From contig JAHISE010000043.1 of assembly GCA_018818235.1 (NCBI GenBank), forward strand, positions 1 through 18,638: DNA of 18,638 bases, in the 5' to 3' direction. Under the pieces are notes generated by a model. It did not search any database. It saw only the letters and a program-made list of their open reading frames with translations, and was not told the origin of the DNA. The position numbers and the translations under genes are program-made. Origin of the DNA: Patescibacteria group bacterium. GTDB lineage: Bacteria > Patescibacteriota > Gracilibacteria > Peribacterales > Peribacteraceae. Positions 1 to 6,788 of this stretch are shown in pieces (positions within the stretch are counted from its first letter, which is position 1; the number at the start of each line of letters is the position of its first letter).

Positions 1-1338
1 ATGGAGATGCCTTTTGATGAGATAGATGTTATTCAGGAAGTGGATAGTTTTACAGGCGAACTTATTCAGGATTTAAAGGAAGTAAATATCTTTCCCGCAG
101 TTCACACAGTTACAACAAAGGAAAAGATTGAACATGCGTCAAAGGAAATTCTTGCCGATCTCAAAATTCGTGAAAAAGAGCTAATGGATATGAATGAGAT
201 TGCGAAGGCAGAAAGGATCAGGCAACGTACCGAATATGATCTGGAGATGATGAAGGAAACGGGTTATTGCACGGGGATCGAGAACTATTCACGATATTTG
301 AGCGGGGCAAAGCCGGGTGATCCTCCTTCAACTTTACTTGATTACTTCCCCGACGACTTTTTATTGTTTGTTGACGAGTCACATATTTCTATTCCACAAG
401 TTGGAGGAATGTTCGAAGGTAATTTCAGTCGCAAAAAAACGCTGGTGGATTTTGGATTTCGACTTCCAAGTTCGCATGATAATCGTCCTCTTAAGTTCCC
501 GGAATTCGAAGAGCGCATAAAGCAGGGGATTTATGTGTCTGCAACTCCCGGAAAGTATGAATACGCACATACTTCCAAGGGTCAGATTGTGGAGCAGATT
601 ATCAGACCCACAGGACTTTTGGATCCACAGGTAACAGTTAAGCCTAAGGAAAATCAAATTGATGATCTGATTAAAGAGATAGATGAAACTATTAAGAACG
701 GTGAACGGGTTTTGGTTACAACTCTTACAAAAAAGATGGCGGAGAAGCTTACGGATTACTTTAAAGATCTGGATTACAAAGTGCGTTATCTGCACAGTGA
801 TATAGAAACTTTCGAGCGAATAGAAATTCTCAGGCAATTGCGAACGGGAGAAATCGATGTTTTAGTTGGAATCAATCTATTGCGCGAAGGACTGGATCTT
901 CCCGAAGTCAGTTTTATTGCGATTCTGGATGCGGACAAACAAGGGTTCCTCCGTTCGCGCGATGCGCTTATACAGACAATCGGACGTTGTGCTCGCAATA
1001 TAAAGGGTCATGTAACTTTATATGCGGATAGAATAACCGATGCCATACAGCAGGCATTGGATGAAACAAATCGCCGCAGAGAAATTCAGGAAGCTTATAA
1101 TAAAGAGCACGGCATCACTCCCAAATCAATTATCAAAGCAATTCATGATATTGCCGAAGAGAGCAGGAAGGCGGAGCTCAAGCGTCCTCGCAGAAGTCAT
1201 GACAAGATTCCTGCAGACGAAAAGAAGAGGTTATTGGAAGAGCTCGAACAGCAGATGGAATTGGCATCGCAGAATCTGGAGTTTGAGAAGGCTGCGGATC
1301 TTAGGGATGAGATAGAGTTGTTGAGGAGGGGGGAGTAA
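1..1338 (+). CDS. uvrB: UvrABC system protein B, C-terminal 445 residues (5' end outside window)
   Basis: UvrB is the damage-verifying helicase-like subunit of nucleotide excision repair; UvrA loads it and UvrC acts with it. The window begins inside the gene: family members are about 660-670 residues and the first visible residues align to the interior (region around FDEID...TGEL). Visible in order are the YSRYLSG region, helicase motif II as FVDESH, the GFRLPS.DNRPL block, SATPG, EQIIRPTGLLDP, the second RecA-like domain with REGLDLPEV, motif VI as QTIGRCARN, and a C-terminal UVR motif (about residues 405-443) that would contact UvrC. Most UvrBs read GRAARN in motif VI, so the Ala-to-Cys change is mildly unusual. 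The gene ends in TAA, one base before a 26-bp inverted repeat. The family call is secure. Confidence 0.97.
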   Translation: MEMPFDEIDVIQEVDSFTGELIQDLKEVNIFPAVHTVTTKEKIEHASKEILADLKIREKELMDMNEIAKAERIRQRTEYDLEMMKETGYCTGIENYSRYLSGAKPGDPPSTLLDYFPDDFLLFVDESHISIPQVGGMFEGNFSRKKTLVDFGFRLPSSHDNRPLKFPEFEERIKQGIYVSATPGKYEYAHTSKGQIVEQIIRPTGLLDPQVTVKPKENQIDDLIKEIDETIKNGERVLVTTLTKKMAEKLTDYFKDLDYKVRYLHSDIETFERIEILRQLRTGEIDVLVGINLLREGLDLPEVSFIAILDADKQGFLRSRDALIQTIGRCARNIKGHVTLYADRITDAIQQALDETNRRREIQEAYNKEHGITPKSIIKAIHDIAEESRKAELKRPRRSHDKIPADEKKRLLEELEQQMELASQNLEFEKAADLRDEIELLRRGE

Positions 1339-1409
1339 ACGTTGCTCGTTGTTCGTTAGCTCGTTGCACGTTTATCCATGTTTAACGAGCAACGAACAAC
1401 CAGCAACGT
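1339..1409. repeat. Large inverted repeat, GTTCGTT family
   Basis: The left arm (1339-1365) and the reverse complement of the right arm (1384-1409) agree at about 25 of 26 positions with one indel, around an 18-nt loop. The arms are built from iterated GTTGCTCGTT/GTTGTTCGTT words. It begins one base after the uvrB stop and could fold into a long hairpin in uvrB mRNA. There is no clean T-tract after it, so I do not call it an intrinsic terminator. Confidence 0.85.
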
Positions 1410-1442
1410 ATTTATAAGTCATCTGAATAATGTCCATTTTCC

Positions 1443-1470
1443 TTGACTCCCCCCAATTCCCCGCTAACCT
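1443..1470 (+). promoter_or_regulatory. Promoter: TTGACT, 16 nt, TAACCT
   Basis: The -35-like TTGACT (1443-1448) and -10-like TAACCT (1465-1470) are 16 nt apart. The -10 ends 9 nt before the ATG at 1480, so transcription should begin at or a few bases before the start codon. No Shine-Dalgarno is visible. TTGACT recurs as the -35 of the promoters at 9909-9937 and 13653-13681. Confidence 0.55.
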
Positions 1471-1479
1471 CTCTTCCCT

Positions 1480-1911
1480 ATGTTTAAAACCACCTATTTC
1501 GGGCTTTGCGCCTTCATATTCACAACTTTAGCCCCCACAGCCTCTGCTACTCCTCTGGTCATAAGAGAGTTAGATAACAGTTTTAATTACGGCACGCATC
1601 CGTGGGATGTGCGACCCAAAGGGAACTTTTACGCAACCCGTGTGGATCCTTACCGTTATTCCAAAGAATATTTTTACTTGCATCCGGATAGGGCGAAGTC
1701 ATTCGCATTGCATCCATACTTTAGAAACGAGTATTACAACGCACCGGTTGATCCTCAGCAGGCGAGATATTCACTCAATAGGTTGAGCGATGTTAAGTAT
1801 GCAGAGGAGAATGCATATATTCCGCAACCAAGTTGGATAGGGACTTGTGATAACTATTCGTTTAGCAGACCTAATTATAGGATTCCGCCGTATCGGTATA
1901 TGTGTAAATAA
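1480..1911 (+). CDS. Small secreted Tyr-rich protein of unknown function
   Basis: A 143-residue protein not recognised as any named family. Residues 1-23 form a plausible Sec signal peptide with a hydrophobic core (FGLCAFIFTTLA) and a likely cleavage site after ASA. The mature part of about 120 residues is rich in Tyr, Pro, Arg and Asn, with repeated short motifs such as DPYRY, LHPD, LHPY and PPYRY. Apart from one Cys in the signal peptide, the only cysteines are at 123 and 142, which could form one disulfide outside the membrane. The ATG follows a promoter-like TAACCT at 9 nt and has no Shine-Dalgarno. No membrane anchor is seen after the signal peptide, so secretion is likely. Function is unknown. 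Confidence 0.7.
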   Translation: MFKTTYFGLCAFIFTTLAPTASATPLVIRELDNSFNYGTHPWDVRPKGNFYATRVDPYRYSKEYFYLHPDRAKSFALHPYFRNEYYNAPVDPQQARYSLNRLSDVKYAEENAYIPQPSWIGTCDNYSFSRPNYRIPPYRYMCK

Positions 1912-1914
1912 ATT

Positions 1915-1941
1915 TTGTTGTTCGTTGCTAGTTGTTCGTTT
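1915..1941 (+). repeat. Left arm of the GTTCGTT-family inverted repeat flanking the IVP gene
   Basis: Iterated GTTGTTCGTT words begin three bases after the stop of the 1480 gene and end just before the ATG at 1949. The reverse complement of 2332-2395 carries the same words, so the gene between lies inside an inverted repeat. Confidence 0.75.
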
Positions 1942-1948
1942 GAATATT

Positions 1949-2257
1949 ATGGGAACATTTAAGTCATTTGAGGATATTGAAGCTTGGCAAGAATCTAGAA
2001 AACTCGTAAAAGAGATTCGAAAGATTTGTAAGAGAGAAAATGTAAAAAGAGATTTTGGTTTTGTTGATCAGATATCAAGATCAGCACGATCGGTAAGTGC
2101 AAATATTGCAGAAGGATTTGAATCTATGACTACAGCTGAATTTATTCAATTTCTTAGTTATGCAAAAAGGTCAGCAGGAGAAGTCAGGTCTCATCTTCAT
2201 GATGCCGTAGATGATGAATATATATCAAAGCAAGAATTTGATGTATTTGCCACTTAG
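1949..2257 (+). CDS. Four helix bundle protein, S23/IVP family, C-terminus cut by a frameshift
   Basis: The family (23S rRNA intervening-sequence protein, 'S23') forms small four-helix bundles of about 115-130 residues, related in fold to the Avd accessory protein of diversity-generating retroelements. The 102 residues here show the family hallmarks: SFEDIEAWQ at the start, then FGFVDQISRSARSV, SANIAEGF, EFIQFLSYAKRSAGE and YISKQEF. The frame then stops in TAG at 2255-2257, about 25 residues early. The missing last helix lies immediately downstream in another frame (see 2254-2388). ATG at 1949 is chosen because homology starts there; the open frame upstream to 1847 overlaps the preceding gene and is noise. 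The gene sits between inverted repeat arms. Real IVP ORFs inside rRNA intervening sequences also lie between pairing arms, but no rRNA sequence is seen here. Its biochemical role is unknown. Confidence 0.85.
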   Translation: MGTFKSFEDIEAWQESRKLVKEIRKICKRENVKRDFGFVDQISRSARSVSANIAEGFESMTTAEFIQFLSYAKRSAGEVRSHLHDAVDDEYISKQEFDVFAT

Positions 2258-2388
2258 CTGATCAAACAAAGAAAATTGGATCTATGATTGCTAAATTGAT
2301 TCATTATTTGGAAACTGTGGGGAGATCAGTAAAACGAACAACTAAGCAGCATTGCCTTGCAAACGAACAACGAACAACGAACAACTAA
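2254..2388 (+). pseudogene. Frameshifted C-terminal part of the four helix bundle gene
   Basis: From 2254 a different frame reads LADQTKKIGSMIAKLIHYLE, a good match to the final helix of S23/IVP proteins. Adding one T at the ACTTAG junction (2252-2257) would restore one continuous frame, so a one-base deletion or a sequencing/assembly error explains the break. The restored frame runs on into the repeat, which encodes the last 15 or so residues (ending NEQRTTNN) and supplies the TAA at 2386-2388. Confidence 0.75.
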
Positions 2389-2395
2389 CAACGTT
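2332..2395 (+). repeat. Right arm of the GTTCGTT-family repeat (AACGAAC words)
   Basis: Several AACGAACAAC words occur in a row, with an interruption at 2341-2360. Its reverse complement matches the words at 1915-1941 and at 1339-1365. It separates the IVP gene from the convergent galU and overlaps the end of both. Confidence 0.8.
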
Positions 2396-3203
2396 ATTCT
2401 CCCCATTTCCCCACCGCATCTCTATAACCTTCAGGCGTCCCAGTATCAAGGCGTGTCCCTTTGCACTCATACCCATGCACAGGCTCCGATTTGAGCTGTT
2501 CGATAAGTGCATCAATAATCCTAATCTCCCCCCCATGCCCCTCTCCGATTTGCGGGAGAATATCGAAAGTTGATTTAGGGAGTATGTAACGTCCTACGAT
2601 TCCAAGAGAGGAAGGAGCTTGGTCAGGATGTGGTTTTTCTACCATGCCCTTGAGCTTCTTAAGTCTTGGCTCAGCTTCATGTTCCGAGTGGACTTCTACA
2701 ACGCCATATTTGTGTATGAGTTCTTTTGGAACATTTTCCAGTGCGACAATTGCACCTTCGCTTTCAACGTGTTTGTGAGCTTCTATTAACTGACGTACTC
2801 CCGGAGCATCTCCTATAAACAGATCATCACCAAATAAAATCGCGACAGGTCCTTCCACCCAATCGGAGGCTTGCAAGATTGCATGTCCGTCTCCAAGTTG
2901 ATCTTTCTGATATACAGTGTGGAATCTGACGGAGTCGTAGCGTTTAAGATCTTCTATGTGATGCAGTTTGTCACGGCGTGTTAGTTCATCCGTGAGTCGT
3001 GGATCTTCTTCAAAATATTTTGCAATCGATTCTTTGCCCTCACTTATTACAAAACAGATATCGGTAATACCTGCATCGATACATTCATCAACCAGATGGG
3101 CGATTATAGGTTGAGTGCCCAGTGGAAGGAGTTCTTTGGGTACAGCCTTCGTCCACGGAAGAAATCGTGTTCCAAGACCGGCAACAGGGAGAATTGCTTG
3201 CAT
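2394..3203 (-). CDS. galU: UTP--glucose-1-phosphate uridylyltransferase (GalU-type nucleotidyltransferase)
   Basis: Makes UDP-glucose from UTP and glucose 1-phosphate in the cytoplasm, feeding envelope polysaccharide or glycolipid synthesis. The 269 residues give a full-length bacterial GalU-type enzyme. The N-terminal nucleotide-binding loop is GLGTRFLP (9-16), followed by TKAVPKELLP (18-27). GDGHA is at 104-108, the metal-binding FGDD at 124-127, EKP at 189-191, GIVGRYIL around 201-208, then GEIRIIDAL and LDTGTPEGY near the end. A GalU read of GEIQLTDAL is more usual, so another sugar-1-phosphate or base cannot be excluded from sequence alone. The ATG at 3203 begins exactly at the conserved MQAILPVAG; TAAACT lies 7 nt upstream and no Shine-Dalgarno is present. 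It is convergent with the IVP gene and divergent from the 3393 gene. Confidence 0.93.
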   Translation of the reverse strand: MQAILPVAGLGTRFLPWTKAVPKELLPLGTQPIIAHLVDECIDAGITDICFVISEGKESIAKYFEEDPRLTDELTRRDKLHHIEDLKRYDSVRFHTVYQKDQLGDGHAILQASDWVEGPVAILFGDDLFIGDAPGVRQLIEAHKHVESEGAIVALENVPKELIHKYGVVEVHSEHEAEPRLKKLKGMVEKPHPDQAPSSLGIVGRYILPKSTFDILPQIGEGHGGEIRIIDALIEQLKSEPVHGYECKGTRLDTGTPEGYRDAVGKWGE

Positions 3204-3298
3204 TGGGGAAAGTTTAGGGATTGGAAGGCCTGAGGGGAAGTTTTTAGTTAATGGTTTTTGGTTTTTTGTTTTAACGATTTGATAACATATTTGGCAGC

Positions 3299-3336
3299 AA
3301 AACTAGAAACTAGTAACTAGAAACCAGTTAACCAAA
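3299..3336. repeat. CTAGTTTCTAGTT-family intergenic repeat
   Basis: Iterated AACTAGAAAC/AACTAGTAAC words occur in the divergent gap between galU and the 3393 gene. A weaker, T-rich arm (3243-3274) may pair with it. The same words recur at 15858-15945. Confidence 0.6.
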
Positions 3337-3392
3337 TTTGCAAAAATCCAATAATATGTATATAATATCCACAAATACCAACACAAAAACTC

Positions 3393-3644
3393 ATGTCCCC
3401 ACAAGACGAACTGACAAAAGTACAAAACCTATACGTTATGCAGATGGAAGTCTGGAAAGTTTTGGATGGACGTGTAAGAAGTCCGAAAAAAATTGATGAG
3501 GCGCGAAAGTCTCTTCGTCAGTTTAAATCTTTGTTAAAAGAAGTTGATTGGAAGTATATGGGTGGGGAGGATGTTTATGAGGAGTTGAAGGAGATGGCAG
3601 CGGAGGCAGACGCTAAGTTAAAAATAGTTCATAGTAAATTCTGA
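3393..3644 (+). CDS. Conserved-looking small hypothetical protein (83 aa)
   Basis: No family recognised. The 83-residue product is charged and predicted mostly helical, with Lys/Glu-rich amphipathic stretches (MQMEVWKVLDGRV, DEARKSLRQFKSLLKEVD, EELKEMAAEADAKLKI). It has no signal peptide, membrane segment or cysteine, so it is probably cytoplasmic. The ATG follows a TATAAT at about 3360-3365; this spacing would leave a leader of roughly 20 nt, unlike the shorter spacing at most neighbours. No Shine-Dalgarno is visible. The frame ends in TGA, and coding-like composition plus clean flanking repeats support a real gene. Confidence 0.6.
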   Translation: MSPQDELTKVQNLYVMQMEVWKVLDGRVRSPKKIDEARKSLRQFKSLLKEVDWKYMGGEDVYEELKEMAAEADAKLKIVHSKF

Positions 3645-3663
3645 GCAGTTAGTTGAGTCGAAG

Positions 3664-3750
3664 TTACGTTTACTGGTTTAATCGTTTTTCGTTTGCTCGT
3701 TTCGTAACTTGTTAACGAGTAAACTAGCAAACGAGCAAACTAGTAACGAA
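3664..3750. repeat. Inverted repeat, mixed GTTTGCTCGTTT/CTAGTTT words
   Basis: The left arm (about 3664-3702, with TTTACTGGTTT and CGTTTGCTCGTTT) is matched in reverse complement by the right arm (about 3713-3748, AAACTAGCAAACGAGC and on). It lies in the convergent gap between the 83-aa gene and hsp20, where it could end transcription from both sides. Confidence 0.7.
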
Positions 3751-3770
3751 TAGATTGTAGTTCAAACTAT

Positions 3771-4244
3771 TTACGCTCCCTCAACCCTCACAATCTTCAC
3801 TTTCTCCTCTTTCTGTATCAGAACTTTCAGGATGCTATCTTTGCTAAATGTTGCCTTAACACTTTTTGGATCTATGCTACACGGAAGTGTTATTGATCTT
3901 TCGAACTCACCCCAAAAACATTCCTGAACATAATACTGATCGTCCGAAACCGAATCGGTCAGCGACCTTCTCCCACGAATGGTGAGTACTTTTTCGTCAA
4001 CTTCTATGTCCAGATCCGATAGTTTGATACCTGCTATGGGGGCCCGAATTACGTAGTATCCGTCCTTTTCATAAATATCTACGGCTATTTGTCCCTTCTT
4101 GGGAACTGAATCTTTTTTCACAATTTTTGTTTCAGTTTTTTCTTCCGTATCTGTAAATCCAAATGCATCTGAAGAGTCAGTTGCACCTGTCGAATCATCT
4201 TGTCCGAAGGCGGAAAAGATACCGTGGAAGGGAGAAGGGTTCAC
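3771..4244 (-). CDS. Small heat shock protein, Hsp20/alpha-crystallin family
   Basis: An ATP-independent holdase that binds unfolding proteins. The alpha-crystallin domain spans about residues 50-150 of a 157-residue product: GQIAVDIYEKDGYYVIRAP, AGIKLSDLDIEV, LTIRGRR, then YYVQECFWGEFERSITLP and a last strand ILKVLIQ. The YYVQECFWG.F.RSI block is typical of the Patescibacterial branch as I remember it. The start is uncertain. The open frame continues to an ATG at 4460, but that part only translates the AAATCCCAAA repeat and is almost certainly not coding. I choose GTG at 4244 because it is the only standard start codon between the repeat and the domain, and TACGAT ends 7 nt before it as at the neighbours. 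The N-terminal arm of about 45 residues is acidic and Ser/Thr-rich. Confidence 0.88.
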   Translation of the reverse strand: MNPSPFHGIFSAFGQDDSTGATDSSDAFGFTDTEEKTETKIVKKDSVPKKGQIAVDIYEKDGYYVIRAPIAGIKLSDLDIEVDEKVLTIRGRRSLTDSVSDDQYYVQECFWGEFERSITLPCSIDPKSVKATFSKDSILKVLIQKEEKVKIVRVEGA

Positions 4245-4302
4245 TTGGAGTATCGTACTAGATGTTGGGGGGAGTTTGCAAAGAGTTGAGGTTATAAAAT
4301 CA

Positions 4303-4440
4303 CAAATCCCAAACTCCAAATCCCAACAAAATCCCAAACTCCAAATCCCAACAAAATCCCAATATCCAAAACAATCCCCTTTGGGTTTTGGGTTTTGTGT
4401 TTTGGGATTTATTTGTGTTTTGTGTTTTGTGTTTTGGGAT
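4303..4440. repeat. AAATCCCAAA-family inverted repeat with internal 25-nt tandem units
   Basis: The left half (4303-4375) holds near-identical 25-nt units (AAAATCCCAAACTCC plus AAATCCCAAC). The right half (4380-4440) is the approximate inverse, with GGGTTTTGGGTTTTGTG words. It lies between the divergent hsp20 and dedA. A second copy of the family starts near 18539. Open frames run through both strands by chance because the words lack stops. Confidence 0.85.
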
Positions 4441-4460
4441 TTTACGATAATATTACGCAA

Positions 4461-5051
4461 ATGATTGAAGCTGCAGTTGCATGGCTCGTCTCAACAATAG
4501 GAGCCCTCGGCTACCCTGGCATCACATTCCTCATGGCTTTGGAAAGCAGCTTCTTCCCTTTTCCGTCAGAAGTTGTAATTGTTCCTGCTGGATATTTGGC
4601 ACAGCAAGGTCAGATGAATTTGGTAGCAGTAATATTATTTGGAATACTTGGATCACTTATCGGAGCATGGGTGAACTATGCGATTGCAGTAACTGTCGGT
4701 CGTAAAGCTTTGATCAAATGGGGCAAGTGGATATTTCTTCCGGAAGAAAAGTTTATAAAGGTGGAGCAGTACCTAAAGCGCCATGGAGAGATAGGAACTT
4801 TCATCGGTCGATTAATCCCTGTAATCCGTCAGTACATCTCTTTCCCTGCGGGGCTCGCTAAGATGCCAATTGGACGTTTCTCCTTTTATACGGGCCTTGG
4901 AGCGGGCTTATGGGTCACTATTCTTGCTCTTATAGGATATTACGTAGGGGAGAATCAGGAGTTGGTGCAGCAGTGGAGTAAGACTGCGGTGTTTTGGATG
5001 GTTGTGGGGTGCGGGGTGGTTGTTTTGGGGTATTGGAAGATCCGGAAGTGA
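4461..5051 (+). CDS. DedA family (VTT domain) integral membrane protein
   Basis: DedA proteins sit in the cytoplasmic membrane. Some members (UptA-type) return undecaprenyl phosphate to the cytoplasmic face; others affect membrane potential and drug resistance. The 196 residues carry the family signatures: an acidic MALESSFFPFPSE block (26-37) with FPSEVVIVPAG, a G.LGS..G.W.NY segment, and a GRLIPVIRQYISFPAG block (116-131) with the conserved Arg pair. Hydrophobic segments are near 12-45, 53-80, 128-155 and 168-190. ATG 4461 is chosen because the family homology starts there and TAATAT ends 7 nt before it; the longer open frame from 4395 only reads the repeat. uppP lies two genes downstream, which fits a lipid-carrier role, but the precise substrate is inference. 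Confidence 0.92.
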   Translation: MIEAAVAWLVSTIGALGYPGITFLMALESSFFPFPSEVVIVPAGYLAQQGQMNLVAVILFGILGSLIGAWVNYAIAVTVGRKALIKWGKWIFLPEEKFIKVEQYLKRHGEIGTFIGRLIPVIRQYISFPAGLAKMPIGRFSFYTGLGAGLWVTILALIGYYVGENQELVQQWSKTAVFWMVVGCGVVVLGYWKIRK

Positions 5052-5079
5052 AAAGTTAAAAGTGAATAGTTAATAGTGG
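5049..5079 (+). repeat. Left arm of the AGTTAAAAGTGA-family inverted repeat
   Basis: Overlaps the end of dedA. It shares an exact 17-nt word, AGTTAAAAGTGAATAGT, with the reverse complement of 5675-5709. The orphan gene 5130-5672 lies between the arms. The family recurs at 14502-14568. Confidence 0.8.
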
Positions 5080-5129
5080 TACTTAATGGTTGAGTTAAGC
5101 GTTTGGTTATATATACAATAACGGACTTT

Positions 5130-5672
5130 ATGCACATAGAAACCGGTACTACACGCGTGGCATTTGTAGGAGACATAAGTACCGTTAAGGTACCCAAGCC
5201 ATTAGTATTAATTAGAAATTTGCAGAATATTAATGACTTACGCAGGAAGGTGGATGTGCGAACGGCTTTAGAGTGTTTATTTTCTCCAAGAGATGTTGAT
5301 CCAAGTTTTCTCAGGGGGATACAGGGTATGCTCGCTAGCAGAAGGGAATCAATATACTCATCTGAACTTGGAGATTTGGTTGCACCCACTCATGCCATGT
5401 TAGGAGACCTGATGGCAGTTCAACCAACAACAAGAGATGTTGTAGTTCCAAGGTTTTCGGTTGGTGATATTTATAGGGAAAAACAAATGTATGGCAAAAT
5501 AGCTAGAGGTGGACTGAGGCATACTCTCTACAATTCAAATAATTATGGGATACTGAATGACCGTGTATGTCTTAGAGATTATGGTGCCAAAGGTGTTCCT
5601 CAGTTTTTACTTGAATACAGAGAGGTAGTACATTCGATCTTAAGGGAAATTGCAGAGTTACAACTCGGTTAA
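5130..5672 (+). CDS. Orphan protein, possible degenerate kinase-like fold
   Basis: Not assigned to a named family. The 180-residue product (from ATG 5130) has two stretches that resemble small bacterial kinase-like proteins. Near the N-terminus, GTTRVAFVGDISTVKVPKP (6-24) looks like paired strands ending in a VAIK-type lysine (K20). Near the C-terminus, YNSNNYGILNDRVCLRDYG (134-152) looks like a catalytic-loop N followed by a DFG-like D150-Y-G. The middle (40-125) is charged and unrecognised and lacks a clear HRD-type catalytic Asp, so activity is doubtful. There is no signal peptide or membrane segment. TACAAT ends 10 nt before the ATG; a TTG at 5103 is an alternative start. The gene is bounded on both sides by arms of one inverted repeat. 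The kinase resemblance is a weak pattern match from memory. Confidence 0.6.
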   Translation: MHIETGTTRVAFVGDISTVKVPKPLVLIRNLQNINDLRRKVDVRTALECLFSPRDVDPSFLRGIQGMLASRRESIYSSELGDLVAPTHAMLGDLMAVQPTTRDVVVPRFSVGDIYREKQMYGKIARGGLRHTLYNSNNYGILNDRVCLRDYGAKGVPQFLLEYREVVHSILREIAELQLG

Positions 5673-5674
5673 TA

Positions 5675-5709
5675 ATAACTTTTCACTATTCACTTTTAAC
5701 TATTAACTC
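5675..5709 (+). repeat. Right arm of the AGTTAAAAGTGA-family inverted repeat
   Basis: Inverse of the arm at 5049-5079. It ends 17 bases before uppP, and its TTCACT word (5689-5694) stands 17 nt upstream of the TATCAT that precedes uppP, so the repeat may supply a -35 element. Confidence 0.75.
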
Positions 5710-5726
5710 CATATCATTCTATTGAT

Positions 5727-6512
5727 ATGAATCTAACTCAAGTCCTCCTCCTCGGCATCATCCAGGGTCTAACAGAGTTCTTACCTGTTTCCAGCTCCGG
5801 TCATCTAGTCATTGTTGAGCATTTTATGAATATATCACTCGAGGCTGAATCGTTGATGGGTTTTGATATTATCCTTCATGCAGGAACACTCGTCGGTCTC
5901 TTGTTCATCTATTGGAGAACATGGATCAGATTAATAAAATCATTTGTTACACCCGATCATCAAAACCGTGCTTTTATGATGGCGTTGATCATTGCAACAA
6001 TTCCTGCTGTCATCGCCGGTCTCCTCCTGCAGGATTATATAGTTGCAGTTTTTAGAACTACTCAATCAGTTGGATTAAGTTTGATAGTAACTGCACTTGT
6101 TCTTATTTTGGCAGAAAGGTTTCCACAAGAACGTAAAGGAGTGGATTTGCCACGCAGTGGAGCTCTTTGGATTGGTTGTGCGCAGGCTTTTGCTCTTATT
6201 CCGGGGCTTTCGCGTGCAGGGCTGACAATAGGTGCGGGAAGAATGATTGGACTTTCGCGTAAAGAGGCAATTGATTTTTCTTTTCTAATGGCAACTCCTG
6301 TAATTGCAGGTGCTTTGATTCTTACTTTGACAGATTTTATTTCCGGTGAAGTAATTTTTCCTCAGGTATCGATGCTTATCATTGGATTTATTGCATCTAT
6401 GATTGTAAGTATTGTTGCAATTGTTTTCCTAAGAAGGTGGGTGGTAAGGCATAGTCTTGGTTGGTTTGGGATTTATTTGATACCGGTGGGGGTGTTGCTA
6501 TTGTTGAGTTGA
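5727..6512 (+). CDS. uppP: Undecaprenyl-diphosphatase (UppP/BacA)
   Basis: Hydrolyses undecaprenyl diphosphate to the monophosphate in the cytoplasmic membrane, recycling the lipid carrier for peptidoglycan and other envelope polymers; overproduction gives bacitracin resistance in known cases. The 261 residues match the usual length of about 260-275. The first signature is GLTEFLPVSSSGHL (14-27), with the catalytic-site E17 and H26. The second is PGLSRAGLTIGAGRM (159-173) with R163; most members read SRSG, so A164 replaces a commonly conserved Ser. Several hydrophobic helices follow, ending in a C-terminal membrane segment. The ATG coincides with the family N-terminus; TATCAT ends 9 nt upstream and there is no Shine-Dalgarno. 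Confidence 0.95.
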   Translation: MNLTQVLLLGIIQGLTEFLPVSSSGHLVIVEHFMNISLEAESLMGFDIILHAGTLVGLLFIYWRTWIRLIKSFVTPDHQNRAFMMALIIATIPAVIAGLLLQDYIVAVFRTTQSVGLSLIVTALVLILAERFPQERKGVDLPRSGALWIGCAQAFALIPGLSRAGLTIGAGRMIGLSRKEAIDFSFLMATPVIAGALILTLTDFISGEVIFPQVSMLIIGFIASMIVSIVAIVFLRRWVVRHSLGWFGIYLIPVGVLLLLS

Positions 6513-6514
6513 AA

Positions 6515-6646
6515 GCAATTAGCATGTTGGCAATTAGCAATTGGCTATTTTATGTCATTGATGGAGAGTACAAACTTGTTATCGAGCTAATTACTAATTT
6601 AACAGCCTAAACTAGCCAATAAGCCAATTGCCAATAAGCCAATTGC
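6515..6646. repeat. CAATTGGCTA-family inverted repeat, copy 1
   Basis: The left arm (6515-6538) and right arm (6613-6646) are inverse versions of GCAATTGGCTTATTGGC-type words. Inside is GGCTATTTTATG (6536-6547) followed by a stretch ending AGAGTAC, which is the reverse-complement counterpart of the core seen in the copies at 11697 and 15205. Confidence 0.8.
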
Positions 6647-6788
6647 ACTTCATGTCTAGTAATTATTCACACCAACCGATCAACTGATTTGTTCTAAAAA
6701 CAATTTCTTCCAACATTTTCCCTTGCTCATCTTTTTTCTGTCAGTAAAATGCGCTCCACGAAATACTTCTTTTTTCCCATCAAATCTT

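Noticed and set aside
379..837. Minus-strand ORF inside uvrB
   Set aside because: It is a shadow of the conserved uvrB frame with no family features.
1949..2388. Diversity-generating retroelement (the IVP protein resembles Avd)
   Set aside because: No reverse transcriptase, template or variable repeat is found in the window.
4303..4440. CRISPR array from the 25-nt units
   Set aside because: Units abut without unique spacers and the whole forms an inverted repeat; no cas genes are present.
4245..4460. N-terminal extension of Hsp20 to an ATG at 4460
   Set aside because: The added residues are only a translation of the AAATCCCAAA repeat; the same artefact occurs in the opposite frame.
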